Positions 45,358 through 56,584 of a stretch of 64,000 bases of DNA are shown here, in pieces; the stretch's first letter is position 1; each line of letters starts with the position of its first letter. The stretch comes from Endocalyx cinctus (Eukaryota > Ascomycota > Sordariomycetes > Amphisphaeriales > Apiosporaceae): contig BCKC01000004.1 in the NCBI GenBank assembly GCA_001600455.1, positions 2,902,915 through 2,966,914 on the forward strand. The letters are read 5' to 3'. The translations under genes were made by a program, and so were the position numbers. The notes beneath the pieces were generated by a model that was given only the letters and a program-made list of their open reading frames with translations, was not told the origin of the DNA and made no database searches.

Positions 45358-46557
45358 CGTGGCTTAAATAGAGACTCTGCCGCTCATCGTGACAGATGTG
45401 CGGGAGTGTAGAAGACAGATAGTTCTGAAGACGTGTCGAGCGGGATAGAATCGGGTTGAAATTCAGGTCGGGTGGCTGTCAGGGCTTGTGCTTTGCATAC
45501 GTGAAGGGTTTTTGGTTTGGATGTGTATTTTGGAATAATAGTTTATCCGTGCCCCATAGTATGTATCCTGCCACCTTTGAGGCTTGACCTTTCTGCCTCC
45601 TTGTATGCCCCTTTTCAGCGATAGGGTCTTGGGTCTTTCTGTCAACTATTTCGCTCACCTCTTGTGGAAACAAAAGAATGGCAGAAAGTTCAAATCCATG
45701 TTTCTTGATCTATCTGGATAAGTAGTGCAGCTTCATAATATTCCCTTTCTATAGTTATACTCTAACGAAAATGACCCTATATCATTAGCATCCAGACTTG
45801 ACCTTATAAAATTATGATATTGTCAAAACAATTTTATGACGTGGTACTTATTATCATTCCAAGGTTCGACTTCTTTTTTTATTTCTTTTTTCTTTTTTAT
45901 ATAATCATTCGCTCACTGATCAATATTCCATTCTCTCATCATCCAATAGTCCTGATCTTAAGTTATAAAGCTGTCTATTCTGACTGCTGGTATAGGTTTG
46001 AAAGCGTCGTAATTTGACGTCGTTTTATGAGTAGCAGGTCGATAGAAAGAATATTTATGGCCGTCTGGGTAATGTTCACGACCAAGACGGACGGAATTCT
46101 TCAATAGCCTCAGTGGTGTGGCAGTCCAGAAGTCGGTCAAAAAAATGGATATGATTACGAGTGCTTATTACACTAGGGGATTTGTATACCATGAAAGATA
46201 TGTCTAAGTGCCAAGGATGTAATGATAGAAGCGAAACGACTTTCATACATTTAGCTTCACTCTTTCGTTTACATGAAAATAATTGGCTTTTACACTCTCC
46301 AGAGCGTTTGCGCCTACGCTGCTCAAACTCTAATAGCTATGACTATGGTAAGTTAAGTATCAACGTAACCTGAATTATAAAGGAAAAGATATATGAATGG
46401 AAAAGGAAAATAGTGCAATCCCAAGAATAAAGAAGACTTAGATGACTCCCTTCATCTTCTCCGAGACGAGGTTGAGGTATAACGATTTTACTAGGCGAGC
46501 AGCGGGAAGCAGGTAATATCCCCTTCTCTCCCTCTGCCATTTAACGTCGTGTATATA
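45358..46557. other. Intergenic region
   Basis: Short open frames on both strands lack motifs. There is a T-rich stretch near 45872-45900. Nothing further is supported. Confidence 0.45.
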
Positions 46558-46761
46558 ATGGCGAGATCATTCGAAAAGCCCGAATTAAAGCCCGAAGAAG
46601 CCGACGAGGCTTTTCAGTCGGTTTTTCAGCCAAGATCTTTTCAATCACTGTATCTTGAGACGACAACTGATAAGTGGGCTCAACGTTATGGCTACCATTC
46701 TAGCACGAAGAGAGTCACGCAATGGGTCGGAGGACCCTTTAGATCGTTTTCTCAGTCTTGA
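46558..46761 (+). CDS. Possible short gene or gene fragment ending inside a repeat
   Basis: A 67-aa frame (MARSFEKPELKPEEADEAF...) with charged, non-repetitive composition. Its last few codons and stop fall inside the 168-bp repeat that begins at 46747, so the reading frame may have been cut by that insertion. No family recognised. It could be chance; reported at low confidence. Confidence 0.25.
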   Translation: MARSFEKPELKPEEADEAFQSVFQPRSFQSLYLETTTDKWAQRYGYHSSTKRVTQWVGGPFRSFSQS

Positions 46762-46914
46762 TCAGGTCTGCTCAGGATAACTTATCCTGATATTAGTAGC
46801 AATTAGGTTTGTTCAGGACTCTACGCGTTCGAACGAGCAGCGAAAAATAGATTGTTTAGAGGCTGTAACTCTACCGAAATGGGGAGGCTGGTCTCAAGGA
46901 CGTCTTATCTCTGG
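46747..46914 (-). repeat. 168-bp dispersed repeat, copy 2 (inverted)
   Basis: Inverted counterpart of 21473-21640. Both copies are exactly 168 bp by my count. The hairpin TCAGGATAACTTATCCTGA near 46772-46790 is better preserved in this copy. Confidence 0.85.
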
Positions 46915-47394
46915 GAAAATTTGCTGATCATATATAGATTAGGGATTTGATACGCATTGAAATTTTTCTTCTCTCTACTATTCCTATTCGATCTCTAGCT
47001 ATGTATTAAAACTCTGCCGGTATGTTCTGTCAACCTGTGACGGAGAAGTGGGACTGAATGGGACTTGGTATCGGAGACGTTAAATCCAGGGGGTGGAATC
47101 AAGCTTACTGACCTGGCCTGAGAGATTAACCAATCCCGTAATTACGTATTAACAGCTCAGGAAGCATTATAAATAAGGTGATGAGATCCCGTTCGATTCA
47201 TAGAAATAGATAGTTCCTTAAGTTCCAACTCAATGAAGTGTTTACATAGTACATTCTATATGATTGCCAAGCTCCCAATCCACATTCATAAGCTCTATCA
47301 CACTCATAACAACTCAACGAGTCGAAGGCACTGGACACAGGACACGGCACACATCACGCGCACCAATAAAGGAATATTCGCCTTCCCCTCCCCC
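46915..47394. other. Intergenic region downstream of repeat copy 2
   Basis: No gene seen. The long plus-strand frame beginning at 47233 runs antisense through the next gene and is a GC-driven shadow. Confidence 0.4.
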
Positions 47395-47862
47395 CTAAGC
47401 ATCCGGCACGTCGCCGAACGTAACCGGGAGCGTGAAATCAGTGACGTTGAAAGCATCGATCTCGACTTTTCCGGAGAAGTTGTAAGCGGTACCGGCGTAA
47501 TCGGTCCAGACGTGCGAGACGGCGACGACGATCTTATCGGCGGCCGACGGCGGCAGCCACGCGGCCGAGACGGTCGAGTTTTCCGGCGCCTCGGAGCCCG
47601 CGTCGAACGTGCACGCCTGCGGGCCCGGCCTCCCGTACAGGACCCCGCACGTCGCGTTCCAGCCGGGAACCCGCTGCAGGTACTCGTCCGGAGCTCGCAC
47701 TTTGAAAGAGTCCCCGCACTGCGCGGACCCGCACCCCCGCGAGAACTCGGTCCCGTACCAGAAGGATACCACTTGCTGGCGGGTCGCGAGGTCGTCGCCG
47801 CTCGGGAGCGCGGAGGCAAACGCGGCGAGAGCGGCGATAGCAGAGAAGAGAGAGAACTGCAT
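47395..47862 (-). CDS. Small secreted cysteine-containing protein
   Basis: An intronless 155-aa protein. It has a textbook signal peptide (MQFSLFSAIAALAAFASA) and a possible dibasic-free propeptide (LPSGDDLATRQ). The mature part carries four Cys (GCGSAQCGD; ATCGVLYGRPGPQACTF), enough for two disulfides, two to three NxS/T sites and a beta-rich pattern near the end (DKIVVAVSHVWTDYAG; GKVEIDAFNVTDFTLPV). G/C-rich codon use stands out against the AT-rich flanks. It belongs to the general class of small secreted, effector-like proteins; no family is recognised. Confidence 0.75.
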   Translation of the reverse strand: MQFSLFSAIAALAAFASALPSGDDLATRQQVVSFWYGTEFSRGCGSAQCGDSFKVRAPDEYLQRVPGWNATCGVLYGRPGPQACTFDAGSEAPENSTVSAAWLPPSAADKIVVAVSHVWTDYAGTAYNFSGKVEIDAFNVTDFTLPVTFGDVPDA

Positions 47863-49756
47863 AGTTGCGTCGTTGATATAATTCGTCGGAAGATTTCGTT
47901 GTAGCTTGTGATATGTGCTGATCGATAGAGTTGGTTATTATTGAATTATTATAAATTATTCGGCCGATGTTGGTTACCAGAATGATCTGTTAATGATATC
48001 CTTTTCGTCTGGATGACAAGATTCGTGGTTCCTGGAAGGTTTTATACTTAATCTTTCTCGCGTCTCGCCGATATACTAAGTTCGCAACGTTACTTACCAA
48101 TATGCGCGTTCATCGGCCGCATACCCACTTATACCGGCGAAGCTTAGTCTCGTATTCTCCGTGGTCTACTATAAAAATAATCAAAGGCTAATTACCAATC
48201 ATATAATTTGGCTCACTACATTGCCGTACTGTACTTGGCTCAGCTGCTTATGCTACTCGACGCGATGCTCTCTTGGCTCTAGGTTTAGGCAATAATCTTC
48301 CATCTCCATGCAACTAGGTCCCGGGAACTTCGTCAAGTATAGTCAGGGGCTTGAAATGATATGCGGCCGCATTTCTGTCATATCATCGTAATATGCTAGC
48401 CGCGCGTTTTCATAAATAGAATAGAAGATCAAGAATCAATGTAATAATTATTTAATTCGTAAACTATACCCCTGCTCCACTGAGTAACTGCGCTGTCCTA
48501 CGCTCCAACGTACCCCTATTTCCCGACAGTACGGTTAGCAAGACCTTAGATCGTAACACGGGTGCAGCAGAGTATGAAACATTATCCGGAGGCGCGTGGA
48601 TTTTCTATATAAAGGTAAACTCTATTTGGTTTTAGATACATACAATAATTCCTATTCAAATTACAAAGTAGATATATGATCTGTTTCTAGTTGAAAAATA
48701 TCATGGAAATATATATGCTAGACGAGATATAGTTCTGGATATTTCTGAATCAGCAAATTAGATTTAAAAACCTGTCTATGTTGCCTCTGAACTAGGTAAC
48801 ATCTTTCAAAGAGAATACCATCCACTCTTGGAAAGGGATATTAAGCATCGTTGAGGTGGTTGTAGAGTTAAACATGAACCATAATTAATAATAACCCTTA
48901 AATTGGACTTAGTGGACAAGTTGTGTCTGTAAAATTGGTAAGCTGCGGAACTATCACATGTAGAACTACCACATAGTTTCTCATACAGGTCAACAACCAT
49001 GTAATTAGAGGATAATAATTGAGAAGGCACATCTCAACAAGGCCACTTTACGTACTTAGAATCAATCGAATAATAACTAATAATTACAGCCCACAGCAGG
49101 AGCACGTCATACTGGTACATGTAAGGGAATGGGATACGTCGGAGTGTAGGAAAACATCAACTAATAGAAATAAGCATACTTACTTGGATATATTCCCTTA
49201 CATTCTTTTCCTTCTTCTTTGTTTTCCTGCAACCAACTTTCATAATGTAATTATCTTTACACTTGAATATGCCTCCTTTTCCTCACTATTCTTCTTCTTT
49301 TTCTTCTGTAAACAACCATTCCAATTACCTCATTTCTACAATCTCTTTTGAGTTTATTTTTACTATATATCCATATTTTTCTCTTTCGATTGCATGGGAC
49401 GTAATTACCAGTCAGTTCTAGCACCATCAGTCACAAATCAAAACGAACGTACGTTATGACTTGCTTGGTTACAACGGCTTATATAGCCTCTACCTTATTT
49501 CTACTACTCGTCCTGTTTTGTGACTATTATTATAAAATTTGTTTAATAGGCCTTATAACCACTTTTCAGGACGTCATATCCACCACCACTACGGCGGTGG
49601 CGCTGGGGGAGGCCCGCCCCCTCCTCAGGGGAATCCTATAGGAACCACCGGCCACAGGGCCAATATTGTGAGTTTTTATTCATATATTTTATATAACTTA
49701 ACTTGATATTAATAAATAATTCAAAATGACAAAAATGAAACTCCGAGTAGCCTAAA
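47863..49756. other. AT-rich gene-poor region
   Basis: Nearly 1.9 kb with no protein-like frame. A short Gly/Pro-coding GC patch lies at 49590-49625. The right end adjoins the integrase relic, so part of this may be decayed retrotransposon. Confidence 0.45.
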
Positions 49757-50017
49757 ATGAGATGCTGTCACATTTGTGCTGAGCTAGCACAACATCACAC
49801 CAACCCAAATTCGTATCGGATCGTGGAGCGGTTTGAACCATGGTCTCTGGTGGAAATGGACTATATGGGTCCGATTACTCCAGCCGGTGCAGGTGGACGA
49901 CGATATCCCCTGATCACTGTCGATTATTACTCCCGATTAATCCAGGCGAAGCCATCATAGACGAATGGATGGAGAGTAGTGGCGGATATGTGGGAGAATC
50001 ATCTAGTTCACTGCTAA
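49757..50017 (+). pseudogene. Ty3/gypsy-type integrase fragment (relic)
   Basis: The frame begins with a zinc-finger-like CCHICAELAQHH. It continues into the start of the integrase core, PWSLVEMDYMGPITPAGAGG and YPLITVDYYSRLIQAKP, with the first catalytic Asp in MDYMGP. A TAG interrupts it at 49958-49960. The same frame then reads VVADMWENHL, as expected for the next integrase segment, before a second stop near 50017. Reverse transcriptase, RNase H and the rest of integrase are absent, so this is a dead fragment. Confidence 0.8.
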
Positions 50018-51396
50018 CTATGTCAGCTGACAGCTGGTAGTAGTACCCCACCTTAGTATATAATACTTAGCTGTCTGTGTGCGTAGTACACAACATTAAT
50101 CAATCAACTTTACAACTCTCACAGACTGGCTGACTGGTAAAGAGTATAAATAATGGGCCCACCCTTTCAGCCACAACACATAGAGTCCAGTTAACGCAGA
50201 GTCTCTGCGTAGGGTTAGCTCGCCGTCTCCGTCAACCCCCAAGTTCACAGAGTCTATGCAGACTCCACCGGTTTTGAACATTTCTTATCTTCCCAGTATG
50301 TGGTGGTGGCCCGGGTCACTGATTCTCCGACTGGCAGGAGCTGGCGCAACTAGCAGTACTGATTTCACCCATATGCAAAGTATGTAGCTTGGAGGAGAGG
50401 TACTCATAGGCCCAAATAAGTACATGCATCAATGTCCTTAGGGACATATATCATTCAGCTCAGTTAGCTCAGTTAGCTCAGTCGGTCATTCATTTACTCC
50501 AAGCTAGCTAGATTATGATATTAGGTCAGATAATTCAAGCACGTCAAGTTTTTTTTTTTTTTCATCAGAAGAATCATCACACCGTATAAAGGGGCAGGGG
50601 GGGGGGGGGGGGGAATCAAGCCAGAGTCACTGTAGTCGTCACAATATACTCGTTTCCCCAGAAAAATTTCTCAGCAGACAGCTTTCGTTCTGTTTTGCGG
50701 CCGAAAGGCTAGACTTCTCATGTAGTTACTATATATTAATTACAGTCCATGCTCCGTATAAGTTCCGGTAAGACGATCTATTATACATACTCCTTACACC
50801 TGGACACCATCTGGCACCCAGATGGAAATACGTTGTTTCGCACAGCGCTGTTCTGGTCCTTGCGCAGTATGGTGAATGTTCAGATGTTTTCTCGAGAATA
50901 TTTATTTAAGAAGTAATTTTGTAACATAATAACTAAGTAAAAAGTATCCGATGAAAAATAAATAAGTAAATAAATAATTAAATCTATAGGGTGTATAAGT
51001 CAAAATGCGTATTCCAGAGTGAGAACTCCAGCCAACCGCGTTCCCCTTGTCTAGCTGTCCAAACTTACAGTACACTACAAGTAGTGTGGTCCACTGAAGC
51101 AAGCCTGGCAAGGTACTGTAAAAAGTAAGTAATTACCTATTCCGGCCTGTATTCTAATTGGCGAAAGCCCCGCGCTTATCTTATCGGGGTGTAACACTGC
51201 AGCAACGGATGTAAACATTCACATTATGACTGGCTTCAACATCCAAAATTACATGATCAGATAATATCGAATACTTTTACGACTTCAATGAAACAACGAT
51301 ATTCTTCAGCTTACACAACTTACTAAAAAACGATACCCTATTTTCAACATACGTCACACTAAAAAATTGCATCTCAACATATACATTTCATCAATA
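50018..51396. other. Intergenic region with candidate LTR remains
   Basis: Right after the integrase relic comes the perfect palindrome TGTCAGCTGACA (50021-50032), followed by TATA-like words at about 50056 and 50147. This could be LTR sequence, but no second copy lies in the window. A three-copy 9-bp tandem repeat (AGCTCAGTT) occupies 50457-50483, and a run of 17 G lies at 50597-50613. The end holds the SPC25 promoter. Confidence 0.45.
50457..50483. repeat. Three-copy 9-bp tandem repeat
   Basis: AGCTCAGTT is repeated three times, with one change in the last base of the third copy. Confidence 0.85.
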
Positions 51397-52279
51397 ATGG
51401 CGTCTACATTCGAACCTTCTTTGTCGTCGAGTCTGAGTGGTCGTCAGACCATGTCGGCAGTGCCACCTTCGATGGCAGATTCTCTACCGAGTATCAATTT
51501 TGGTTTCGACGATTTACGCGATCGCATGGCCAAGTTTACCACAAGATTCGATACTTTTATAGAACAAGGGCGAAAGCGCGTCCTGGAGGAGCGCAATCAA
51601 TTTCGCATGAACCTTGCCGAACTTCAAGGTAAGCAAACAACGATCCATTCTTTTGCGCGACCGTAATGCGCAATGATTTCAGCTCTTCGAGTAAAGCTAG
51701 AATGGCACGGCTGACAGATTGAACGAAACAGAGGACCAGCGCATGAAGAAGAAGGAGATGGAGATCACGCAGCACAAGACGAACACGCACCAGCAGATGA
51801 TATCGAAGGAGACGGCCGAGACGCGGGAGATGCAGGCGGCGATCGCGTCGCTGACGGGCCAGCGCGACAAGAACCTCGCCCAGCGGGACGCGCTGAAGGA
51901 GCAGATCGCCGAGACGCAGAAGGAGATCGACGCGCGGCTGGCGGCGCAGAGGGCGCACGCGGCCCGCATCGAGGCCCAGTCGCGCTTCAACGTGCCCGAG
52001 CTCGACTTCTGGATCACGAACCTCTGCCTCAAGATCGAGGGCGCCGGCCAGTCCGACCGCCTCAAGTTCGTCTACACCCACGTCGACGAGAAGGACTGGG
52101 AGCGCGAGGCCTGGTTCGAGCTGAACATGGCCTCGAGGGACTACGACGTACGACACTGCCGCCCCAAACTCGAGCGCGAGAAGGTCGATAGGGTCCTCGA
52201 ACGCGTGAACGAGACGAGGGAGCTACCGGCCTTGCTCAAGGGCATGAGAGAGTTGTTCGTGGAGGCTATGAAGTCATGA
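51397..52279 (+). CDS. SPC25: Kinetochore protein Spc25 (NDC80 complex)
   Basis: Subunit of the Ndc80 complex that links kinetochores to spindle microtubules. Exons 51397-51628 and 51732-52279 (259 aa). The acceptor at 51731 gives AELQEDQRMKKKE, continuous with the conserved coiled coil, whereas the nearer AG at 51717 breaks the frame. Residues ~60-165 form a long coiled coil. The C-terminal globular domain that pairs with Spc24 carries VPELDFWITNLCLKIEG, DRLKFVYTHVDEKDWEREAWFEL, SRDYDV and LNETRELPALLKGMRELF-like sequence (here VNETRELP). Codon use in exon 2 is very G/C-rich. Confidence 0.95.
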
Positions 52280-53265
52280 AACGGTTAAAAGGATGACGTC
52301 GTCATACTGTAAATTATATTCTGCAAGCATTTTCATGGCGCGCGGCGTTTTCTGTTTCTTGGGGCGAGGATAAACAATCAATTTCGATTGTTGGGGGGTA
52401 TTAGAACTGTCCGGGGTTTCCTCACGAAAATAATATGATTCACCCTCCTGTTCGTGATGGCAGAAGTCGTTTCACTCTATATATTTTATACAGGAGTACG
52501 TGAACATGAATACGAAATTTAGCTTGATATATAAAATAAATACTTGATGCTCACTCAATAGCCTGCTTAGGTCCTATGGATATGAAAGAAGTGAGGTACC
52601 CATTTTCAATTGTAGAAAACGTGTTTGCTACATTAGCATTACGTCGAGGACCCATCGACCTACTCAGAGAGCAGTAAATTGTACGAAGATGGTTCATACT
52701 GTGTATGAGACGAGTCTGCTAATCTTCAATGGATTTGAGCCATCTCCCTCCCTTGCCAGCTTAACGCAAATATTTCGAGTCTTCAGCTCATTGAAGAAGT
52801 GGATCTGTATCTATTCATATAGTGGACTTGTGTAGTATTTGCTCTCTGCTCACTTGCATCAGTATTTTCGAGTGTGCTCTAAAAATCTCACCCTGACGGC
52901 CTGATACAGAAAGAGGCACTAAATTACATCACGTGACCACGCACCCTTCTCGTGTGCAATTGTTGCCCCGCCAATTTAGCTCATCACTCACGTCATTCCA
53001 CTGCCATTTCTGTCTCAGCATAAAGAAATCTATCGTTTAGTGATCTACCTGGAAATCACTCAACGCTTCTATATCAAAAAATTGGGTTATTATATCAATC
53101 TTTTAAATTCTAGCGACTAAAAAGAGACATATCGCAAACTAAGTTCGTTACTATTCTTCAGTATATCTTAATAGTAATTGAGTTTGCTTTAGAGGAGCAA
53201 AACCTCCATTGACCCCCACCTTTTTACCTACCCTTACACAGAAGGCAGTACCCAAAAAAAAAAGT
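52280..53265. other. Intergenic region
   Basis: 3' flank of SPC25 and promoter of POLD4. No gene or clear repeat seen. Confidence 0.45.
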
Positions 53266-53983
53266 ATGCCAACCACTAGACGATCGAGCGGCGGAGCCGG
53301 CCGGCCCTCCACCGGGAAGCAGTCGACGTTGTCCTTTAACAACCGGGTGACGAAAGCCGTGCCCAAATCCGGCAAGAGCGCATCTGCGACCAAGTCGACG
53401 CCTACAAAACCCAGCCCCCTCGGGAAGCACGTCGTCGTCCCGTCTACTACCGACGACGAGGAATCGGTCGCGGATATCAAGGTCAAGGTCGATGAACCAG
53501 AAATCGATTTTAAGGAAGAGGGGGAGAAGGAGGATGAGGAAGAAAGGCCAGAACCGGAGTTGAAGTCGGAATCTGAGCTGCGCGCCCAGAAAATCACGGA
53601 TCGTCAGATCGGTCAGTACTGGCGGGAGGTGGAGCGCGAGCGCACTTGTAAGCCTGTGCACCAGCAGGATTTGACTCTGGCGGAGAAGGTTTTGAGATAC
53701 TGGGATGTGAGTTCTCAATATGGGGTAAGTTTTATTATTATTATTATTATTTTTTCCATTTGCGTACCAAACCCATGATATCTCCCGAGTGCTAACAAGA
53801 GACACCTAGCCATGTGTCGGCATCTCCCGTATGAAGCGGTGGCAGCGAGCGGAGAAGTTTGGATTAAACCCGCCCGTCGAGGTGCTTGCGGTTCTTATGA
53901 AAGAAGACGAGAAAGGGACTAAGGGGGTCGAGCGAGCTCACATAGATGATATCCTCAATTCCACTGCTGTTGGCGCAGGCTAG
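53266..53983 (+). CDS. POLD4: DNA polymerase delta subunit 4
   Basis: Small accessory subunit of the replicative polymerase delta (Cdm1/p12 family). Exons 53266-53724 and 53810-53983, donor GTAAGT, 210 aa. Near the N-terminus KQSTLSF (about residues 18-24) resembles a PCNA-interacting QxxLxF peptide. Residues ~25-110 are basic then acidic low-complexity. The conserved domain follows: VLRYWDVSSQYGPCVGISRMKRWQRAEKFGLNPPVEVL, which spans the splice junction and so confirms it. The 3' end converges on the queuosine-salvage gene 285 bp away. Confidence 0.94.
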
Positions 53984-54268
53984 ACGGATATATAGAATTG
54001 ACAATTACAAGTAACGACTACTGCAACCTTTGGGCTAGGGCGACGTTGTATTTACGATAGAAGGACTGCTACGTTACGGATCATGAGGTTATCTATCTCT
54101 GATATCTCTGCATTTCAGTGTATCGCGACGGCGTTAAGGAATATGGATTATTTGCTTCTTTGATTTGCATATTTTCAGAACGCTTCTTTTAACTCTCTAG
54201 TTATCATCCCTGAACGATTAAATAGAAAAGACCACGGATTGGTTCGCTACTATTTCTAACCTTTCTAC

Positions 54269-55727
54269 TTAATACCAGATACTTCTCGTCCTGTGATGTG
54301 GTATCGTCTCTCTTCCCTCAGCCTCCAGCTGCTTCATAGCATCATATAAGAAAAAGTCGATCAGAACAGCGTTGACTTTGGTGTCCGGGTGCTCGCGTTT
54401 AATCTCACGCCTAATCAACTCTACGCACCATATACTACAAGCTACACATATTTCATTTAGCAACCAAATCCACCGATTGGGGGCCAGAATGGATCTCAAC
54501 CATACCTCGAAGTTGCATTTCATACTTGCTTCCGCTCTCGATAACCTCATTTCTGGTCACCAGCGACTGTAATGGCGGGCTGTACCCTATACATCCGAAG
54601 GTAACCAATATCTGTGGAATGCGGTAATCTGCAAACATTGTGATCTTGTCGATGTCGCGGAACTCCCCGTAGTCCTCGCCGTTGAAACAGGCCCAGATAT
54701 CGGCTACCAAGATTTGGGCCCGTTTGAGGAACCGGACGGGCTTACGTCGTCCCTCGAATTTGAACTCGTCTCTGAAGCAGGAGAAATCGCGGGCGAGAAG
54801 GTTGACGAGCCCGGCGGCGGATCCCTTGGCGGCTTCGATGCAGTTCGTAAAGCTGCAATTGTAGCGCTGCGACGGCGCGGTGTTTTTGGTGTTGGTAAAC
54901 GTACTCACTCCCTTTATAGGCGCGGAAATATGATGGTTATGAGACCTTGGTTTTGGTTTGTTTCTTTTAACGTACTTCGTATAACACCTGTCCAGCTTCC
55001 CTCAGACAATCGAGCCGGGCTTCCAATAGAGGCATCTCCTCGTCTGTGCATGATCTAAAGACGTGCCGTAGGGATTCCAGGTTACACTCCTCTTCATTCT
55101 GCCAGTAATGCGGATCGGTGATGGGTATATCTTTTACGCAGCAATTAATTAAAGCTCATAATCAAAAATGTATGCGATAAGTCAAGGTAGGATAACGTGA
55201 CATCGGACATTAATCCCGGGGTATGAATGACGCCCGTTTGTGGGTATTTAAAGAGAGAGCGAGGGAAAAAAAAAAAAAAAAAAAAAAAAAACTGATAGGG
55301 GTTTTATTTGATTACCTTCGTCCAAGGCTCGTTGCAGAGCGGCGACGAGACTCCAGTATCCGGTCCAAGTTTTGTCTCGGTAGGAGATTGCGAAGCGCTC
55401 ACCTTCCGGGCGCATTGACCAAAATGAGAAGTTAAGCAAGTCCATGGTGAAGATGAAAGCAACGGTGGACTCATCCTTGGTTTTAGGGTGCAACTCGTGC
55501 TCGGACCAGTTTTCGGTAGAGAACTCCTTCTGCTGCATCTGGTGATAGATAATGGCGGCGGCGTTTTTGGTCGCTCTCATGTCCAGCGCCACGTCTATCG
55601 AGTTATCGTAGACATATTCGGCCCCCTCCAACACGCCTGTTTCGGGCTCCTCATCTAGATTGAGTTTTCCTTGGAAATGTTGCCTTAAGAGAGCGAGAAG
55701 CTCCGGATCTGCTTCATCATCTGACAT
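54269..55727 (-). CDS. QNG1: Queuosine-salvage N-glycosylase/hydrolase (DUF2419)
   Basis: Releases queuine from queuosine 5'-monophosphate so the base can be reused in tRNA. Minus-strand exons 55727-55316, 55130-54976, 54866-54506 and 54441-54269 give 366 aa. Junctions read ALDEDIPITDPHYW, GQVLYERYNCSFTNC and MQLRACSIWC, each continuous with the family. Conserved parts include MDLLNFSFW (with the Asp and Asn of the active site), GYWSLVAALQRAL, TFGCIGYS and the terminal HHRTRSIWY. The first intron (185 nt) contains a run of 26 T in the sense strand, a likely polymorphic site. The gene is divergent from UBA2. Confidence 0.95.
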
Positions 55728-56584
55728 GTTGTATATTGGATATTGGATATGAATGGATACTAAACAAATCTTCGTTTTATTCTTGGAGATATTTGATTTC
55801 TGAAATGATGTAATTTTTAGTTCCTAACTCGTGAATTTTTTACCAGTTCCAAGGTTACCCAGCAGCCCCAGATTATAGTTAGTGGTAGGTATATTATCGC
55901 CCAATCTGGTTGAAAGATAGCGTACTTAACCAATGGCGTTTAAGTACCGTCAGCCCCTCATCCTTTCTCATTATCATCAAAAAGAGCTTCTTTTGCTTGG
56001 TCATCGTCTCGGATGTGTGATCCGGCGCATGCTTTAATACTAAAACAGTACAAGGTAACTTGCTTATCCTAGCTGCTTGCTACTGTACCTACTGTACCTA
56101 GGTACTTACCTAGGTAGGTACCTAAGGTATCTGCTAGGTACTCCACGTGCTATTGATACCAATAGGATACCTCCCGTATGCTTTCTATATTCTAGCTGCT
56201 AGTAGTAATTTTAGCACCTAAAACTAGTATAATGTTTATTCATAGCTTCTAAAAAGATACATAAATACCTATCCTTAACCTCCCAGTAAGTACAAATTAA
56301 TTTGGATTCTGAATATTCTACTCTAATCAAGTAACCAAGGCTGACTGACGGCGCAATTCCTCCCTCTCTTTCTTTTCCTTAGATTATCGTTCAATTCAAT
56401 TCTTATTATTTTTTCTTCTCTCTCTTTCTTTTCTTTTTCGTCTCGTCAATCTTAATTGTTTCCTTTTTTGTTTTTGATTCCTTCCTCACCTTCCATATTT
56501 TGTATCCGCATCCTTCCTTTCCGATTTATACATGCATCTCCATAATTGTCTTCGGTGACGTTATCTCTGCAGCTCTTGTTGACG
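55728..56584. promoter_or_regulatory. Divergent promoter region of QNG1 and UBA2
   Basis: It contains a cluster of TACCTAGG-type palindromic words at about 56090-56150 and long pyrimidine-rich tracts (56360-56520) just before UBA2, a usual feature of fungal core promoters. No gene seen. Confidence 0.5.

Noticed and set aside
47233..47904. 223-aa plus-strand open frame
   Set aside because: Antisense to the secreted-protein gene, which has a signal peptide and a sensible composition; this frame is Arg/Gly/Pro-rich.
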